64,000 nt of DNA from Anadara kagoshimensis (lineage: Eukaryota > Mollusca > Bivalvia > Arcoida > Arcidae): contig CM037864.1 in the NCBI GenBank assembly GCA_021292105.1, positions 7,306,635 to 7,370,634 of the forward strand, given 5' to 3'. Below the pieces are notes generated by a model. That model did no database searches and was not told the DNA's origin. It saw only the letters and a program-made list of their open reading frames with translations. The first letter of the stretch is position 1. The number at the start of each line of letters is the position of its first letter. A program made the position numbers and the translations under genes. Positions 43,936 to 54,154 of this stretch are shown piece by piece.

Positions 43936-44715
43936 GAAAAATAAAAACAGCATATTATATATTGATAAAACATCATAAAAAGCTAGTAATTTTATCTTTG
44001 GACAATGATCATAAAACCTAAAACTATAGACACTGTCCAAATGACTGAACATTCTAAAACTGGTATTCGAAAATTTATACCTTAACATTGTGTAAGCGTG
44101 ATCAACTGACAAACTTAGTGAAAGCGTGATCATTTTACATAATTTGACGAATACTGACAAATTCCAATATCTACCGACATGTAGACACGCGAAATAATTG
44201 TCTGTTGTAATAAATATCTAGTGGATGCAGAAAATTCGGGTGTAACAGGCGCAAATTTTATCGTTTGGTTAAATTTAATCAGCGATAGCATAAATGTGTA
44301 AGTGTGATCAACACGAATATCTGACGTGCTCCACACATTGTCGAAGTGTTTGCAGAAACTACGGGGATTTGAATGTTGTCATTTGGCAAGGAAACTTAGT
44401 GCACATATACTTCTTCCGTGGGCTACATTTTATTTTCAAATTCACGCGCTATCATATAAAACTAAGGTCAACTTACCTTCGAAGCGAGCGTTTTCAGGTG
44501 AAAGCGTGATCAACATAAGTCACGTGATTGTCCCCCGTGTTTAAGGTTTTCTCTTTTGTCTGCGGTTTAAATTAAACGGAAGTGTTAAAAAAATTCAGAT
44601 TGTTTTATTTTGTTGCTAAATTCTTAGCTTATTATTTTTAATTTGCATTGCTATGGGTGGGTGTCCAGTTGCCTGCTGAATATTGCAATTTGACCAACTA
44701 GATGAACAATACACC

Positions 44716-44727
44716 TCCCCCCCCCCC

Positions 44728-44769
<42 letters not shown>
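44716..44769. repeat. C10 run followed by a long A run
   Basis: Homopolymers of C (about 10) then A (about 40), just outside the nested element. A second C run is at about 44862-44873. Assembly is least reliable here. Confidence 0.9.
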
Positions 44770-44774
<5 letters not shown>

Positions 44775-45024
44775 CAAAATAAGTAATTTGGCGTTTTCTA
44801 AGTTTTAAGTGATGGTGTTGTATTTTGTTTTTGTCTAGTTATGTACGCATCTACCCCCTTTCCCCCCCCCCCCATTTCACCCCACCCACACGAAGTCATC
44901 TGATCACTCTGTATTAATTGAAGCACTACAAACTGTCTATTTTGATTTGTACAAAGGTTACACATTTTTAAGACTTTTGATAAAAATACAAATCTCAATG
45001 TCGATCCGACGTCATGTAATTTGC

Positions 45025-45243
45025 AGGAGTTAATTGAATGAATGTTCCACTTATATCAAGGCTTCACCAGCTATATGCAAAGTGGCAGAAAGTTTTACCC
45101 ATGGAGTGCAATGGAATGCGCTAGGGTTCTTTAACGCGTCACACCTGGTTTAAGGGTCTTTTCCAAATTACCCTAATGGCTTTCATTTTAAACTACCATT
45201 TTTAAGTCTTGGTCAGACCCTGCCCGGGTTGCGAACCCACGAA
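45025..45243 (-). repeat. tRNA-derived SINE, family A, diverged
   Basis: A minus-strand copy: tgttccacttatatcaaggc, ccagctatatgcaaagtggc, agggttctttaacgcgtcac, agtcttggtcagaccctgcc, then ggttgcgaacccacgaacct (B-box region). The A-box end is lost. Confidence 0.65.
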
Positions 45244-45939
45244 CCTTCCTGGAAGTGGAATAATAAACAAACCATAACAAATAAATAGAACTCAACCCGT
45301 CAAAGATGGGGGTGTGACCAAAAAAAAATCTCTTCGAAGCGGCGACTAATAAATGTACTGGGGACGTGAAATTCATCTCAGGACTTCCTTGTAGTAGCCT
45401 TGTCAGAGGTGAAAATGACTGTTAACATGAACCGTGATATTCCACATCGTTATGAGTAGCTTAGAACTGAAAAATCGACTTGCATTTGACTCTGGCTAAA
45501 CATGGTTGAAACCGAGGAATAATATGGGTTTGGGGTTTCATTCCTTAAATTACCCGACAGATATACCTTAAATTACCTGGCAGAGAAACCACAGTGCTTG
45601 TCATTAATTAACACTAGCCTAGATATTACCCATTTTGAAAAAAAAAATATTTTATCATTTTTTTTAATTTTACTACATTTGTGGTAAAATCAATTTGTTA
45701 CATTTGTGGTAAAATTTTGTTGCTACATTTGTGGTAAAATTTTGCTACATTTGTGACCAACATTTACTACATATGTGACAAACCTTACTACATTTGTGGT
45801 TCGTTACTACATATGTGACACAATTTTATTACATTTGTGACCGTTACTACATTTGTGGTAGTTACTACATATAGGGGTCCCACAGTGCCTAAAGCTAGAC
45901 AACTACTACCGAAAAACTGTTGAGGTATAGCCTAACTAG

Positions 45940-46478
45940 GGACCGAGATGGGAAGTCGATTCGTTAGCTTGGTGTGAAACTTTCGACAGTTCTGTACTTT
46001 GGTTTGTTTTGAACAGCGTGAATGGTAGCAACTTTCAGTACTTGTGTCCGCTTGACCTTTCATTAGGATTATTCATATCGAAGGGTCCATCCGATAAATG
46101 GGTAGTGTTAGAATTCTCAGAACAAACAATGCATGTGTTCCATGATGTATACAAGCATTTGTCATTAAGCTTACGTTCAGGTAATGGAATGTTAAACTAT
46201 GGGCACAGCGTGTAAGCGGTAAGTTCCTTAGTTATCAAAACAAATACATTGCTTCGGGAGAGTCTGAAACCTGGTGATAGCAATTGGTCATGTCAGCAGG
46301 TGGTCAGCGAGTTTACAAAGTGGTTAAGCACTCAAATTTATTGTAAAAAACATGATACATTTACAGCAATGTTTCCTATGTCAATTGGAGCGGTTAGCAA
46401 ATGGCCAGCGAGTGGTCGCATTTACTCGACGTTGAATTTAGTTGCATCTAATAACGAAGGATTAGTATCCAAATGCTA
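45940..46478 (+). other. coding-like stretch of unknown origin
   Basis: Two consecutive plus-strand open frames with balanced codon use. Frame 1 (45940-46215) is about 91 codons without an ATG at its start and contains L-C-P-L-D-L-S-L-G-L-F and D-K-W-V-V-L-E-F. Frame 2 (46249-46479) contains N-W-S-C-Q-Q-V-V-S-E-F-T-K-W-L and A-S-G-R-I-Y-S-T-L-N-L-V-A-S-N. They could be parts of one broken gene. I recognise no domain. It is antisense to SULT within its long intron, directly beside the right end of the 39112-45884 element. Confidence 0.3.
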
Positions 46479-46831
46479 AAACAGTCAGTTTGCAGGAGTC
46501 GTTAAATATGTGTATCTCAAATTGTGAATATTGGCCGCTGTTGGAAGCTTTAATGATCATTTATGTGTAGAGGTTTCGGGAGCTCTATTTATAGATACCT
46601 AAGAACTCAAAACCCAAGGGACTCTCTCCTTTAAGCCCCATTGAATACAGCTCCCGGGGATAAGTCGCAATGGATATAATTCCCGGTGAGTTCTATTTGT
46701 GTTGGGTTATAACAAAAGCAGCTCTCGGGGAACAATCAACCGAAAAGTCGCAATGAATACAATTCAAGAAAGCGGAATTTTAACTGCTCGATAGGGTGCC
46801 AAAAACATGCAAATATAAACACACATCTTAC

Positions 46832-46932
46832 TTCTTTAAGGTCTTCATAATATAAAGACAAAATGGCTATCTCATTTAATTCAATCATTTTCTCCCAGTC
46901 CAAAGTGTAGGAAAACCACTTATCCAATAACT
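46832..46932 (-). CDS. cytosolic sulfotransferase, duplicated exon version b
   Basis: The minus-strand acceptor is gttacag (46933-46939) and the donor gtaaga is at 46831. It is 101 bp, phase 1 to 0. It encodes (E)-L-L-D-K-W-F-S-Y-T-L-D-W-E-K-M-I, then A-I-L-S-L-Y-Y-E-D-L-K-E. This is the W-F-x-H/Y-x-L-x-W segment through the Y-E-D-(L/M)-K motif of SULTs. Size, phase and boundary motifs are the same as version a at 47041-47141. A transcript should use one or the other, since including both would shift the frame. Confidence 0.85.
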
Positions 46933-46942
46933 CTGTAACCAA

Positions 46943-46964
46943 TAATAATAATAATAATAATTAA
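46943..46964. repeat. (AAT)n tract
   Basis: Short (AAT)n run directly upstream (minus sense) of the acceptor of SULT exon version b. Confidence 0.85.
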
Positions 46965-47040
46965 TAATGATTTACAATGACCCATTAGATGAATACCCCA
47001 ATAAAATCGGTATAGTAAGCTAAAATAACAAAGATCTTAC

Positions 47041-47141
47041 GCCTTTAATATCTTCATAATTAAGACTCAAAATAGGAATCTTTTTCAACTCAATCTGTTT
47101 CTCCCAGTCCAAAGTGTAGGAAAACCAATTGTGCAGTAACG
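47041..47141 (-). CDS. cytosolic sulfotransferase, duplicated exon version a
   Basis: The minus-strand acceptor is gttacag (47142-47148) and the donor gtaaga is at 47040. It is 101 bp, phase 1 to 0. It encodes (A)-L-L-H-N-W-F-S-Y-T-L-D-W-E-K-Q-I, then P-I-L-S-L-N-Y-E-D-I-K-G. It shares W-F-S-Y-T-L-D-W-E-K with version b but differs at about a third of positions, including the residues after E-K and before E-D. It is 108 bp upstream of version b. Both are open and have good splice sites. Confidence 0.85.
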
Positions 47142-47163
47142 CTGTAACGAGATAACAGAAAGT

Positions 47164-47430
47164 CATAGACCACTTTGGTAGCACTCATTTCGTATGTGGG
47201 AGGTCGTGAATTCGAACCCCGATAGGGTCTGACCAAGAAAATTAGTAGCAACTGTTAGTGTTATTTCGCTAAGCACTTCTCATTTATAAATGAAAGTCAC
47301 GGGGTCCTTCAAAGAGACCTTAAAAACCGATGTCCCGTGTCACGGGCAGCCGTGGCACGTTAAAGAACCATTCCTGCTCATTGCCCTGAGCGCACTGTAA
47401 AGGAGAAAATTTCTGCCACTTCTGAAAAAT
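47164..47430 (+). repeat. tRNA-derived SINE, family A
   Basis: A plus-strand copy with a damaged head (cactttggtagcactcattt then gaattcgaaccccgataggg) and the body motifs tttcgctaagcacttctcat, cacgttaaagaacca and gaaaatttctgcca. It is truncated before the 3' end. It lies in a SULT intron. Confidence 0.7.
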
Positions 47431-47767
47431 GAGCTGTACAATGCATGTCACAAAAAATATCGACCAAAACCTTTATCATCTCTGGTTTGATAAAAGTTAC
47501 CCATCTAGTTGGTCATGATGAAGTATTGAATATGACACAAAGGGTACTTCACTACAAGTGACTAGAAAAACCCTAACACTACAGTTTAAATTGTATTATA
47601 AAGGTTAAAATAAAATAAAGTTTTAATGTCCAAAATGTTGTCTTAACACCACCGTATAATACATTGGTGGCAATATGGAACCACAAACATCTACAGGATT
47701 AAAAACTACACACAAAAACCTGCTAAACTTTGGGAAAAAAAACATGTTTGTTATTCTAACTACTTAC

Positions 47768-48085
47768 CGGACTGTGACTGAAACTGGTGTATAAACTGTT
47801 CAAATGTGTACGGGTAGTTGGAATAGAACGCCTTCTTGTGGTGATAATATGACACGATGACGTCCTTCGGATTCCGCTGTATAAAGAGCACTTTACTGGA
47901 TTTTTCTATAGCCTTCTTTGGAAGGTGTTTGTACCATAAATGTGTGTTTAGTACCCTTGGTGACGCCATTTCTTCGAACTCTTCTGGATAATGGAATTCT
48001 AGCATACTTGATTCTTTAGGTAATGGATCATATTCAGGTTTACCTCGAGTAAGCATTTTTGAAATCTCCCATACCCAGTGTGTAC
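47768..48085 (-). CDS. cytosolic sulfotransferase, catalytic-core exon
   Basis: The minus-strand acceptor is ttattttag (48086 onward) and the donor gtaagt is at 47767. It is 318 bp, phase 1 to 1. It begins T-H-W-V-W-E-I, completing the 5'-phosphosulfate loop Y-P-K-A-G-T-H-W begun in the preceding exon. It also carries R-V-L-N-T-H-L (the conserved catalytic-His region) and F-I-Q-R-N-P-K-D-V-I-V-S-Y-Y-H-H, the 3'-phosphate binding motif. The key PAPS contacts and the catalytic His are all present. Confidence 0.92.
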
Positions 48086-48184
48086 CTAAAATAAATTACG
48101 ATAATATGCATTTTCTTGATTCAGCAAAAAATGTTATGACTGCTTTAAAGTAAAACTGAATTTCATATAATGTGTGGATAGTGG

Positions 48185-48500
48185 GAATAGTTGGGTCCAC
48201 CAAGAGCCTGCAACTACAATAACATCACCACCACCAACAACAACAAAATAATGATAAACAAACGAAACATGGCACACGCTCCGCAAGCCTGCATCGAATG
48301 CCATCAGACAGGCCACATGGGCAGAGGAAGAGAGGCCGGCCTAAACAGACTTGGCGTAGGAGCACCAACACAGAGGCACAAACAGCTAGAAAGACCTGGG
48401 CCAAACTGAAGAAGATAGCCCAAAACCGTGTCAGATGGAGAGGTGTTGTTGGGGCCCTTAGTTCCCCATGGAATCAAGAGGAATAAGTCGAGTAAGTAAA
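48185..48500 (+). mobile_element. LINE 3'-end fragment
   Basis: The plus-strand C-terminal end of the same LINE family as 41654-43935 (R-K-R-G-R-P-K-Q-T-W-R-R-S, N-R-V-R-W-R-G-V-V-G-A-L-S), finishing gaggaataagtcgagtaagt. It is inserted in the SULT intron between the first seen and core exons. Confidence 0.8.
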
Positions 48501-48787
48501 ATATAAGAGAAACCGTTTAATTACAAAAGTGTCATAAAAAACGCTAAAAAATTGAATAATAAAGAAGACAAGGCTAGATAAACGGTATTTAGAAGATTAT
48601 TCAAATGAGTTCATAAAAACCAATGGTTTGGGAATCAAAATAATCCTCATACATTAATGTTAATAGTGCATTGTCGATATATACTTTAACTGGTGGCATC
48701 TTGATTTAATGAACAATCTTGGCTGAGACAAAAAACGCCAGCCGTAGGTAAGCCGAACTTAAGTCATGAACTTAAAGAGCACAATAC

Positions 48788-48991
48788 CTGCCTTAGGGTA
48801 AGCACAGATAAATACATCGTCATTACGGACATCCATGTCTTTGATCTTTGGAAAATTTATTCTTGGATCTGGGGCTATTCCAAATTTTGCAAATTCTAAC
48901 GACCAGTTATCTCCCCCTTCCACTTTGAAAACTTCGTGCACTTCTCCATTTTCATCTGTCACCCTTAAAATGTCTTCTTCTTTAACCTCAC
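48788..48991 (-). CDS. cytosolic sulfotransferase, most upstream exon seen
   Basis: The donor is gtattg at 48787, and an acceptor-like ttaaag lies at 48992-48997. It encodes E-V-K-E-E-D-I-L-R-V-T-D-E-N-G-E-V-H-E, then D-V-F-I-C-A-Y-P-K-A-(G), the strand leading into the phosphosulfate loop. With this left limit the exon enters in phase 1 and has no in-frame ATG, so an upstream exon with the start codon should exist. I did not find it in the sequence up to about 51 kb. Counting from here the protein is about 305 residues, close to the usual SULT length of about 290-300. Confidence 0.8.
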
Positions 48992-49166
48992 CTTTAAATA
49001 ATGAAATGTTTCATGTCATATCTTAGCAACACTAATGAACCAAAAAGTAATCCAAAATGTTTTTGTAGCTAGTCATCATGGAATTTTCATTGGTCATACG
49101 TAATTCCATATAGTGGGAAACTAGACGTCCCTTAGGAACTATACGTCCCTTACCTGCAGGTAACCA

Positions 49167-49487
49167 CTGCAGTAGCTCAGTTGGTAGAGTGCTCGCTCCG
49201 TAAGTGGGAGGTTGCGGGTTCGATCCCAGGCCGGGTCTGACCAAAGATTTGAAAGTGGGTAGTGACTGTTCTTTCGCCAAGCACTCGGCATCACGTAATG
49301 AAAGTCAGGGTTCATGGTCCCATGTGATGGTGGGCTTGGCACGCTAAAGAACCCTGCTGTATAATGTCATCAGCGCAATACACAGGCAAAATGTCTGCAC
49401 TTTCGCCTATAGCTGACGACGTCTCGATATAAGTGAAATATTCTTGACTGGGACGTTAAACACCATTACACAACTCAACTCCTTGCC
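49167..49487 (+). repeat. tRNA-derived SINE, family A, near full length
   Basis: The cleanest copy: ccactgcagtagctcagttg-gtagagtgctcgctccgtaa (A box), gcgggttcgatcccaggccg (B box), ctttcgccaagcactcggca, ttggcacgctaaagaaccct, and an end at cttgactgggacgttaaaca. The anticodon-loop region is not that of an intact tRNA. Confidence 0.92.
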
Positions 49488-49974
49488 TGCAGGTTAAGCA
49501 GTACCGTTGATACCAAAAATGTCTTGTTTTCCCGGCTATAAAACACCCTTCGTATAAGGTACTACAAAAGCTTTAAGAAGTCTTACTCTAACACTGGTTG
49601 TTTAGACTATGTCTAAATGTTGAATTCATACTTTTCTTTTTTTACCAAAAAATATAATTTTTAGATCAGTGATAGCTATATTTCAGAAAATTAAATATTA
49701 ACCTAATCCAGTTATAATTACCCCATTCATATTTCTTCTTTTCCATTTTCTCCATAATTTATTTTTGCATAAATATCTTTAAAATGTCTAAATCTGAAAA
49801 AAAATGTTTATGTGGCTTATTAAGTTCGTCATTTTGATACATCGTTTATTCGAACTAGTATAGATAACAAAACTGAGAGAATAATTTGCTCCAAATATGC
49901 GCGCACTGTAATAACCAATGAAGCCCCCCTAAACTTGCGGGGTGGGGGTGGGGTGGGGTGTGGGGTATATAGTA

Positions 49975-50130
49975 TAGTAGCCAGTTGTCTCCTCGTCTGG
50001 AGCCTCGATCTGTGGACTTCATTAGGCGTCGAAATTGTCAACGCCTAATTATATGAAGTCTGGTCTTCGATTCATTAGGCGTCGGACTTAAGAGTTGACA
50101 ATTTCGACTTCATTAGTAGTTGTTACAGCA
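49975..50130. repeat. cluster of inverted cttcattaggcgtcg motifs
   Basis: Motifs cttcattaggcgtcgaaatt, gtcaacgcctaatt, attcattaggcgtcggactt and gttgacaatttcgacttcat are arranged as overlapping inverted pairs. A related aacgcctaatgaaagtcgga is at 35910. Origin unknown. Confidence 0.5.
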
Positions 50131-50439
50131 CACGTCTTTTCTTGATACCACTATCAGTTAAAGGTCACCGGTCACCAAAAACCGAATTTTTTTTAGTACT
50201 ATTTTCCGAAAGATTACATAATAAAAAGTCGATTTAGCCACAAATAACATTTTTTAATCATTTCTGTCTTTTGGTACAGCGTAAAATAAAGTCCTAAAAC
50301 TGTTGAAAAACGGTGTTATCTCCCTTTGGTAGTAAAAGGGTCCAAAACCGGAAGTGACGCAGAAGGTTATCCAAGTTATCTAGTAACTAAAGCTTGTAGA
50401 GTGATCTGTATTTATTACCCAGATTTATCAGTAGTAACT

Positions 50440-50794
50440 TCTCATGTTTTATTTATTTATTTATTTTTAATATTGGGTATTTCAATTTCCTTCAGCATAA
50501 AAAAATAAATAAAAAATAAACATAATAAATAAATAAATAATTAAATAAATAAATAAGAACTATATTCTTGTTTGCTCTAAGTATGATATGCCATTACTTA
50601 TACTATTACAAAACATAATTTTACATTATTTATTTATTTATTAACTAATTTATTTATTTATCTTTTTATTTTTATCTATCAAAACGAATTGATAAAAAGA
50701 ATACACATTTTCGTGTTTTTATTTAAAATATTATTCATATTTATTTTCATTAATATTTAATATCATTCTAAATATCTTAACTTCTCTGTTGAAT

Positions 50795-50833
<39 letters not shown>

Positions 50834-50836
50834 TTA
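50440..50836. repeat. (TTTA)n / (AATA)n tracts
   Basis: Tetranucleotide tracts at about 50450-50466, 50503-50555, 50627-50662 and 50790-50835, in AT-rich DNA. Confidence 0.9.
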
Positions 50837-51337
50837 TTTCGGTGAATTAATATTAAATATCAATATTAATATGTATATTAAAAAACATACATAATTTCGA
50901 GCACTTTTGACCGGATTCTAGTCTGTCGCTTTTTTTCTTCTCTCTAGTACAGCTATATTATTAATTTACCTCAAATTGATTTTAATTCATATTTGTTTCA
51001 GAAATTATCCCATTTATTTATTTTTATTTTAGGTTAAAATTAATATATTATTAGAACACGTTTTCGAGGAGAATTTTTGTACAACGAAAATAATTAAATA
51101 CAGGTCTAAAATCTAACCTCTTATTGTCTCTGAAATCAAATATTTCACCTCAGTATTACTTGAATATGAAAATGTTTGTAAACAATTTCTGAATTCTAAT
51201 TAAAATCAATAGCTTCCCTATTCACAGTAAGTTTAATTTAATAATAATAATGGAAATTGGAGTTTATGTCGGTGCGTAATAATTTTTTTTATCAAATATT
51301 GTTTAATTTTTTTCGATGGAGTACTGGTCAGATTGTG

Positions 51338-51632
51338 GAAGCGCGTGGCCTAGTGGTTAAGGCGTTGGACTCATGATTCGAAGGTCATGGGTTCGATCCC
51401 TGGACCGGGCGATGTGTTGTGTCCTTGAGCAAGACACTTAATTTCACGTTGTTCCAGTTCACTCAGCTGAAAAATAAATGAGTACCAGCAAAATGCTGGG
51501 GGTTAACCCTGCGATGGACCGGCGTCCCATTCAGGGGAGAGTCTTGTACTCTCAGTCGCTTAACGCCACAGAAACCGGGATAAGCTCCGGCCTGATGGGC
51601 CTAATGGCTCGGGACAGACTTTAACTTTAACT
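51338..51632 (+). repeat. tRNA-derived SINE, family B
   Basis: A plus-strand element distinct from family A. The head is gcgcgtggcctagtggttaa (A box) and gggttcgatccctggaccgg (B box). The body has gtgtccttgagcaagacact, cgttgttccagttcactcag and gcgatggaccggcgtcccat, and the tail is tttaactttaacttttaact. The 'ccttgagcaagacactta' central block is a conserved SINE core seen across many animal SINEs. Only one copy is in this window. Confidence 0.88.
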
Positions 51633-52372
51633 TTTAACTGGTCAGATTTCCAATCCCCATTTTGTTAAAGCTTCAATTTTGATTTAATTTCAGTGTTTTC
51701 ACGATAAATTTAAAAAACGATATTTAAAATTTTCATTTACTAATAATAATAATTTTATTACGCCTAATTTTAATGAGCTGAAAAGAACTCATATCAAAAT
51801 GTGATACCAGTGGGATTATACCCGATTAACTAACGGCTTAATCAAAACTCGGGGGAAACTTTCTTTAATTTTTTTCACAATAAATTAATATCGATTAAAG
51901 TGTGATATACTTCCCCTCACATACCATTAATTAAGAGATTATCAATATGCTACATTGGCAAGCAATATCCTGTTTAGTAGACATCTATCACCTGTAATCA
52001 ACAGGGTTTACCTTACAATTTGCAACATTAATTGACACGTGTGTATAAATCTTTATGATATACCCGGTAAATGTTATTTGTCGTTTTCGATGGATTCTGA
52101 AAAGATGTGTTTGGAAAAATAAATGTTAAATTAGATTAGTTGATTTGAATAAGATACATACAAGTCTCGATTTGTGTGAACATATGAACTGGTGGTGACT
52201 GACTTACGGAATTAAATTAATTTTGAATATTAAAATTGTTAAAATCTATGATTTTTTTTTTATTTGACTGAATCCATCCATAATAATTTATATTGTCTGA
52301 AATGATTATACCACTCTTATTTTCCTGACTTCTCTCGTATATAAAAAATAGCCCCAATACATTCAAAGCAAT

Positions 52373-52921
52373 TACTGTATTTCCATAAATTGAGTGCACA
52401 TGGTTTTCATCATTTATTTCTTTCAATTGAAAATTTTTCCATTACACTATCAATAAATTGCATATTAAATGCACTGACCTAACCAAATTATATTTTTAAA
52501 TGACAAAAAAGTTATTCAGTTCATCTGTACATAGAGAAATTTTGGGAAAATTCGACGAAGTTTATACATTCAAAGTTACATCAGGGTATTTAGGGTCAGG
52601 TAGGTCATTGTTGTTCGAGTTTTTTCATATTTCATCATGAATATTCCAACTAAGACATAATTATAATATTTACAGTTGTTCCGAGTAAGAAGGTATAGAA
52701 GCCCTTCAAGGGATAATTTTGACATGGTTATATTAGTTGTTTTGTTAAAAACTTCAAAAATTGCTCTATGTACAGAATTAAATTCACTTATGGATGAATG
52801 AAAAATATTTTTTCCTATTAGGTCAGTATATTTTGTATCAAGTTTTGACAATATTTTCCGAGTTTGTTGGAAAATACGACTTTATTCTTGCGTTTTCCAT
52901 GTGCACTCAATTTGTAGAAAG
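52373..52921. mobile_element. MITE family M3, copy C (inverted)
   Basis: The reverse complement of copies A and B at 13391 and 14188: ttccataaattgagtgcaca ... aggtcagtatattttgtatc ... acgactttattcttgcgttt ... tgtgcactcaatttgtagaa. Confidence 0.75.
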
Positions 52922-53342
52922 CTGCATAAGGAACTTGTGTAAATCTGGCTTTAATTTGTTCTTAAATTTGTGAAAAAAAATTTTATCGTTCATTTGTGGT
53001 ATTATTATATCACAATTTCACAAAATATATAATTTTGACTTGAAATCAAACTTTAAAACCCTTCAAAATGACACACAAACCCACATGTTACATATGGATA
53101 CATATAAAGGTAATGTGTCTTTCCTCAGCAGCTTAACACCATGTACGTCATCAATTAGGTCGCCGGAAAGTTACGAGCGGTGTCGGAAATTACCGAGTAT
53201 TAGAACTTCGTTCAGGTAAGTTTTTAGTATATTACAGGTAACTGTAATGTGTGAAAACCCACCAGACACATCAATATTGACAACTCTACCCACAGGAATG
53301 CAAATTACAAAATTCATAAATTTGGTGACCGGCGACCTTTAA

Positions 53343-53600
53343 GTGAGTACTCATTTTGTATGTTAAGCTCGTGGGTTCGAAGCCCGACCGGGATCTGGCC
53401 AAAAAGGTAGCGACAGTTCTTTCGCCAAGCACTCGACATCTGGAAATGAAAGTCACGGGTGTGGCATGTTAATATGAACCCACCCTGTACATTGTACCAG
53501 GCGCACTGCAAAGGTAAAATCTCTGCCACTTTACCTATAGCTGGTCATATCACGATATAAGTATAAATCATTCTTAACTTGTACGTTTCATCCCATTCAT
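53343..53600 (+). repeat. tRNA-derived SINE, family A, diverged
   Basis: A plus-strand copy: gtgggttcgaagcccgaccg (B box), gttctttcgccaagcactcg, atgaaagtcacgggtgtggc, ttacctatagctggtcatat, ttcttaacttgtacgtttca. The head is partly lost. It begins at the right end of the TTAA-flanked element. Confidence 0.65.
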
Positions 53601-54154
53601 TCAATCACTCCGTTGCCATAACAGTATATTATAAGTGTAAGTATGAAGCTATCATGTGGAAAAAATGTGACAGGTGGGCGTGACACTCACTGGTCATTGT
53701 CATTCCACAGCATTGTTTCCGAATCTTTTACAACTTTCGTTCCGGTGCAATGTTCCATATTTTACCCTAGTATGTTTGGGGATATATAGGGTCGGCAAAT
53801 ATTTATAGTTTCAAGTGTCCATATGTGACCCACAGATCTATGGACTAACGGTTTGACCCACTTATTATTTATAACTCATGATCAGGTATCGTATACTAGT
53901 AAATAAATAATAAAATGCTTTAAAATCGCCTGATTAGTGTATATAATTCTTGCTAATTAATTAGTATACTTACGTAATACTTACCTGTGACAGAGCACTT
54001 TATATATAAATTTTGATACTGCAAATACACGCTATCTAGTAAGCAAAATACATGTGGTACTAAGATATTACTTAACCTTGTGACTTGAGTGAGGCTCAAT
54101 TAAGGGGAAATTTAAGTTACAAAAACAATACACACTGGCCCACTGTATACTACA

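Larger units (their letters stand above)
40739..44539. mobile_element. CACGGGGGAC-ended inverted-repeat element nested in the larger element
   Basis: The ends cacgggggacaatcacgtga and its exact inverse are flanked by the 5-bp duplication tttaa (40734-40738 and 44540-44544). The terminal repeats of about 420 bp (40739-41160 and 44115-44539) are nearly identical, judging by only a few changes in the mirrored translations, so this insertion is young. They contain several gatcacgctttcac / gatcacacttacac motifs. Without the LINE it carries the element is about 1.5 kb and has no transposase. Confidence 0.88.
39112..45884. mobile_element. TGTGG-ended inverted-repeat element, 6.8 kb including nested insertions
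   Basis: The left end is tgtgggacccctatatgtag and the right end is its exact inverse. Both are flanked by the 5-bp duplication gtgcc (39107-39111 and 45885-45889). The terminal repeats (about 39112-39290 and 45655-45884) are themselves arrays of accacaaatgtagtaac units, with the variant cacatatgtagtaacg. Ends of the form TGTNR are known in Ginger-type integrase transposons, but no transposase remains to confirm this and the duplication length (5 bp) is only loosely consistent. Subtracting the nested element leaves about 3 kb of mostly non-coding DNA, so it is non-autonomous. Confidence 0.8.
36913..46831 (-). other. SULT intron of about 9.9 kb, packed with nested mobile elements
   Basis: The interval between the E-D-L-K exon and the D-P-V-R-E exon. 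It contains a Penelope-like fragment, a tail of the same family, a MITE with CACGTG ends, a hairpin and two-unit repeat, and the three-level nested insertion at 39112-45884. An unclassified coding-like stretch is at 45940-46478. Host sequence may make up as little as a quarter of it. Confidence 0.8.
50162..53338. mobile_element. TTAA-flanked inverted-repeat element (piggyBac-like target site)
   Basis: The left end aggtcaccggtcaccaaa and, inverted, the right end aggtcgccggtcaccaaa are flanked by TTAA at 50158-50161 and 53339-53342. TTAA duplication is the hallmark of piggyBac-type insertion. Similarity between arms ends after about 20 bp. The interior (3.2 kb) has no transposase. It contains (TTTA)n tracts, a different SINE (51338) and MITE M3 copy C (52373). 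The left terminal sequence lies close to the expected SULT promoter side. Confidence 0.5.

Noticed and set aside
49167-49245. tRNA gene
   Set aside because: A and B boxes and tRNA-like spacing are present here and at 2700, 51338 and 63468, but each is followed by a conserved SINE body and repeats across the window. The acceptor stems do not pair as in a real tRNA.
49910-49970. G-quadruplex / promoter of SULT
   Set aside because: A run of ggggtgggggtggggtgggg is present at about 49939-49966, upstream of the first seen SULT exon. Without the missing first exon or transcription data I cannot call it a promoter.
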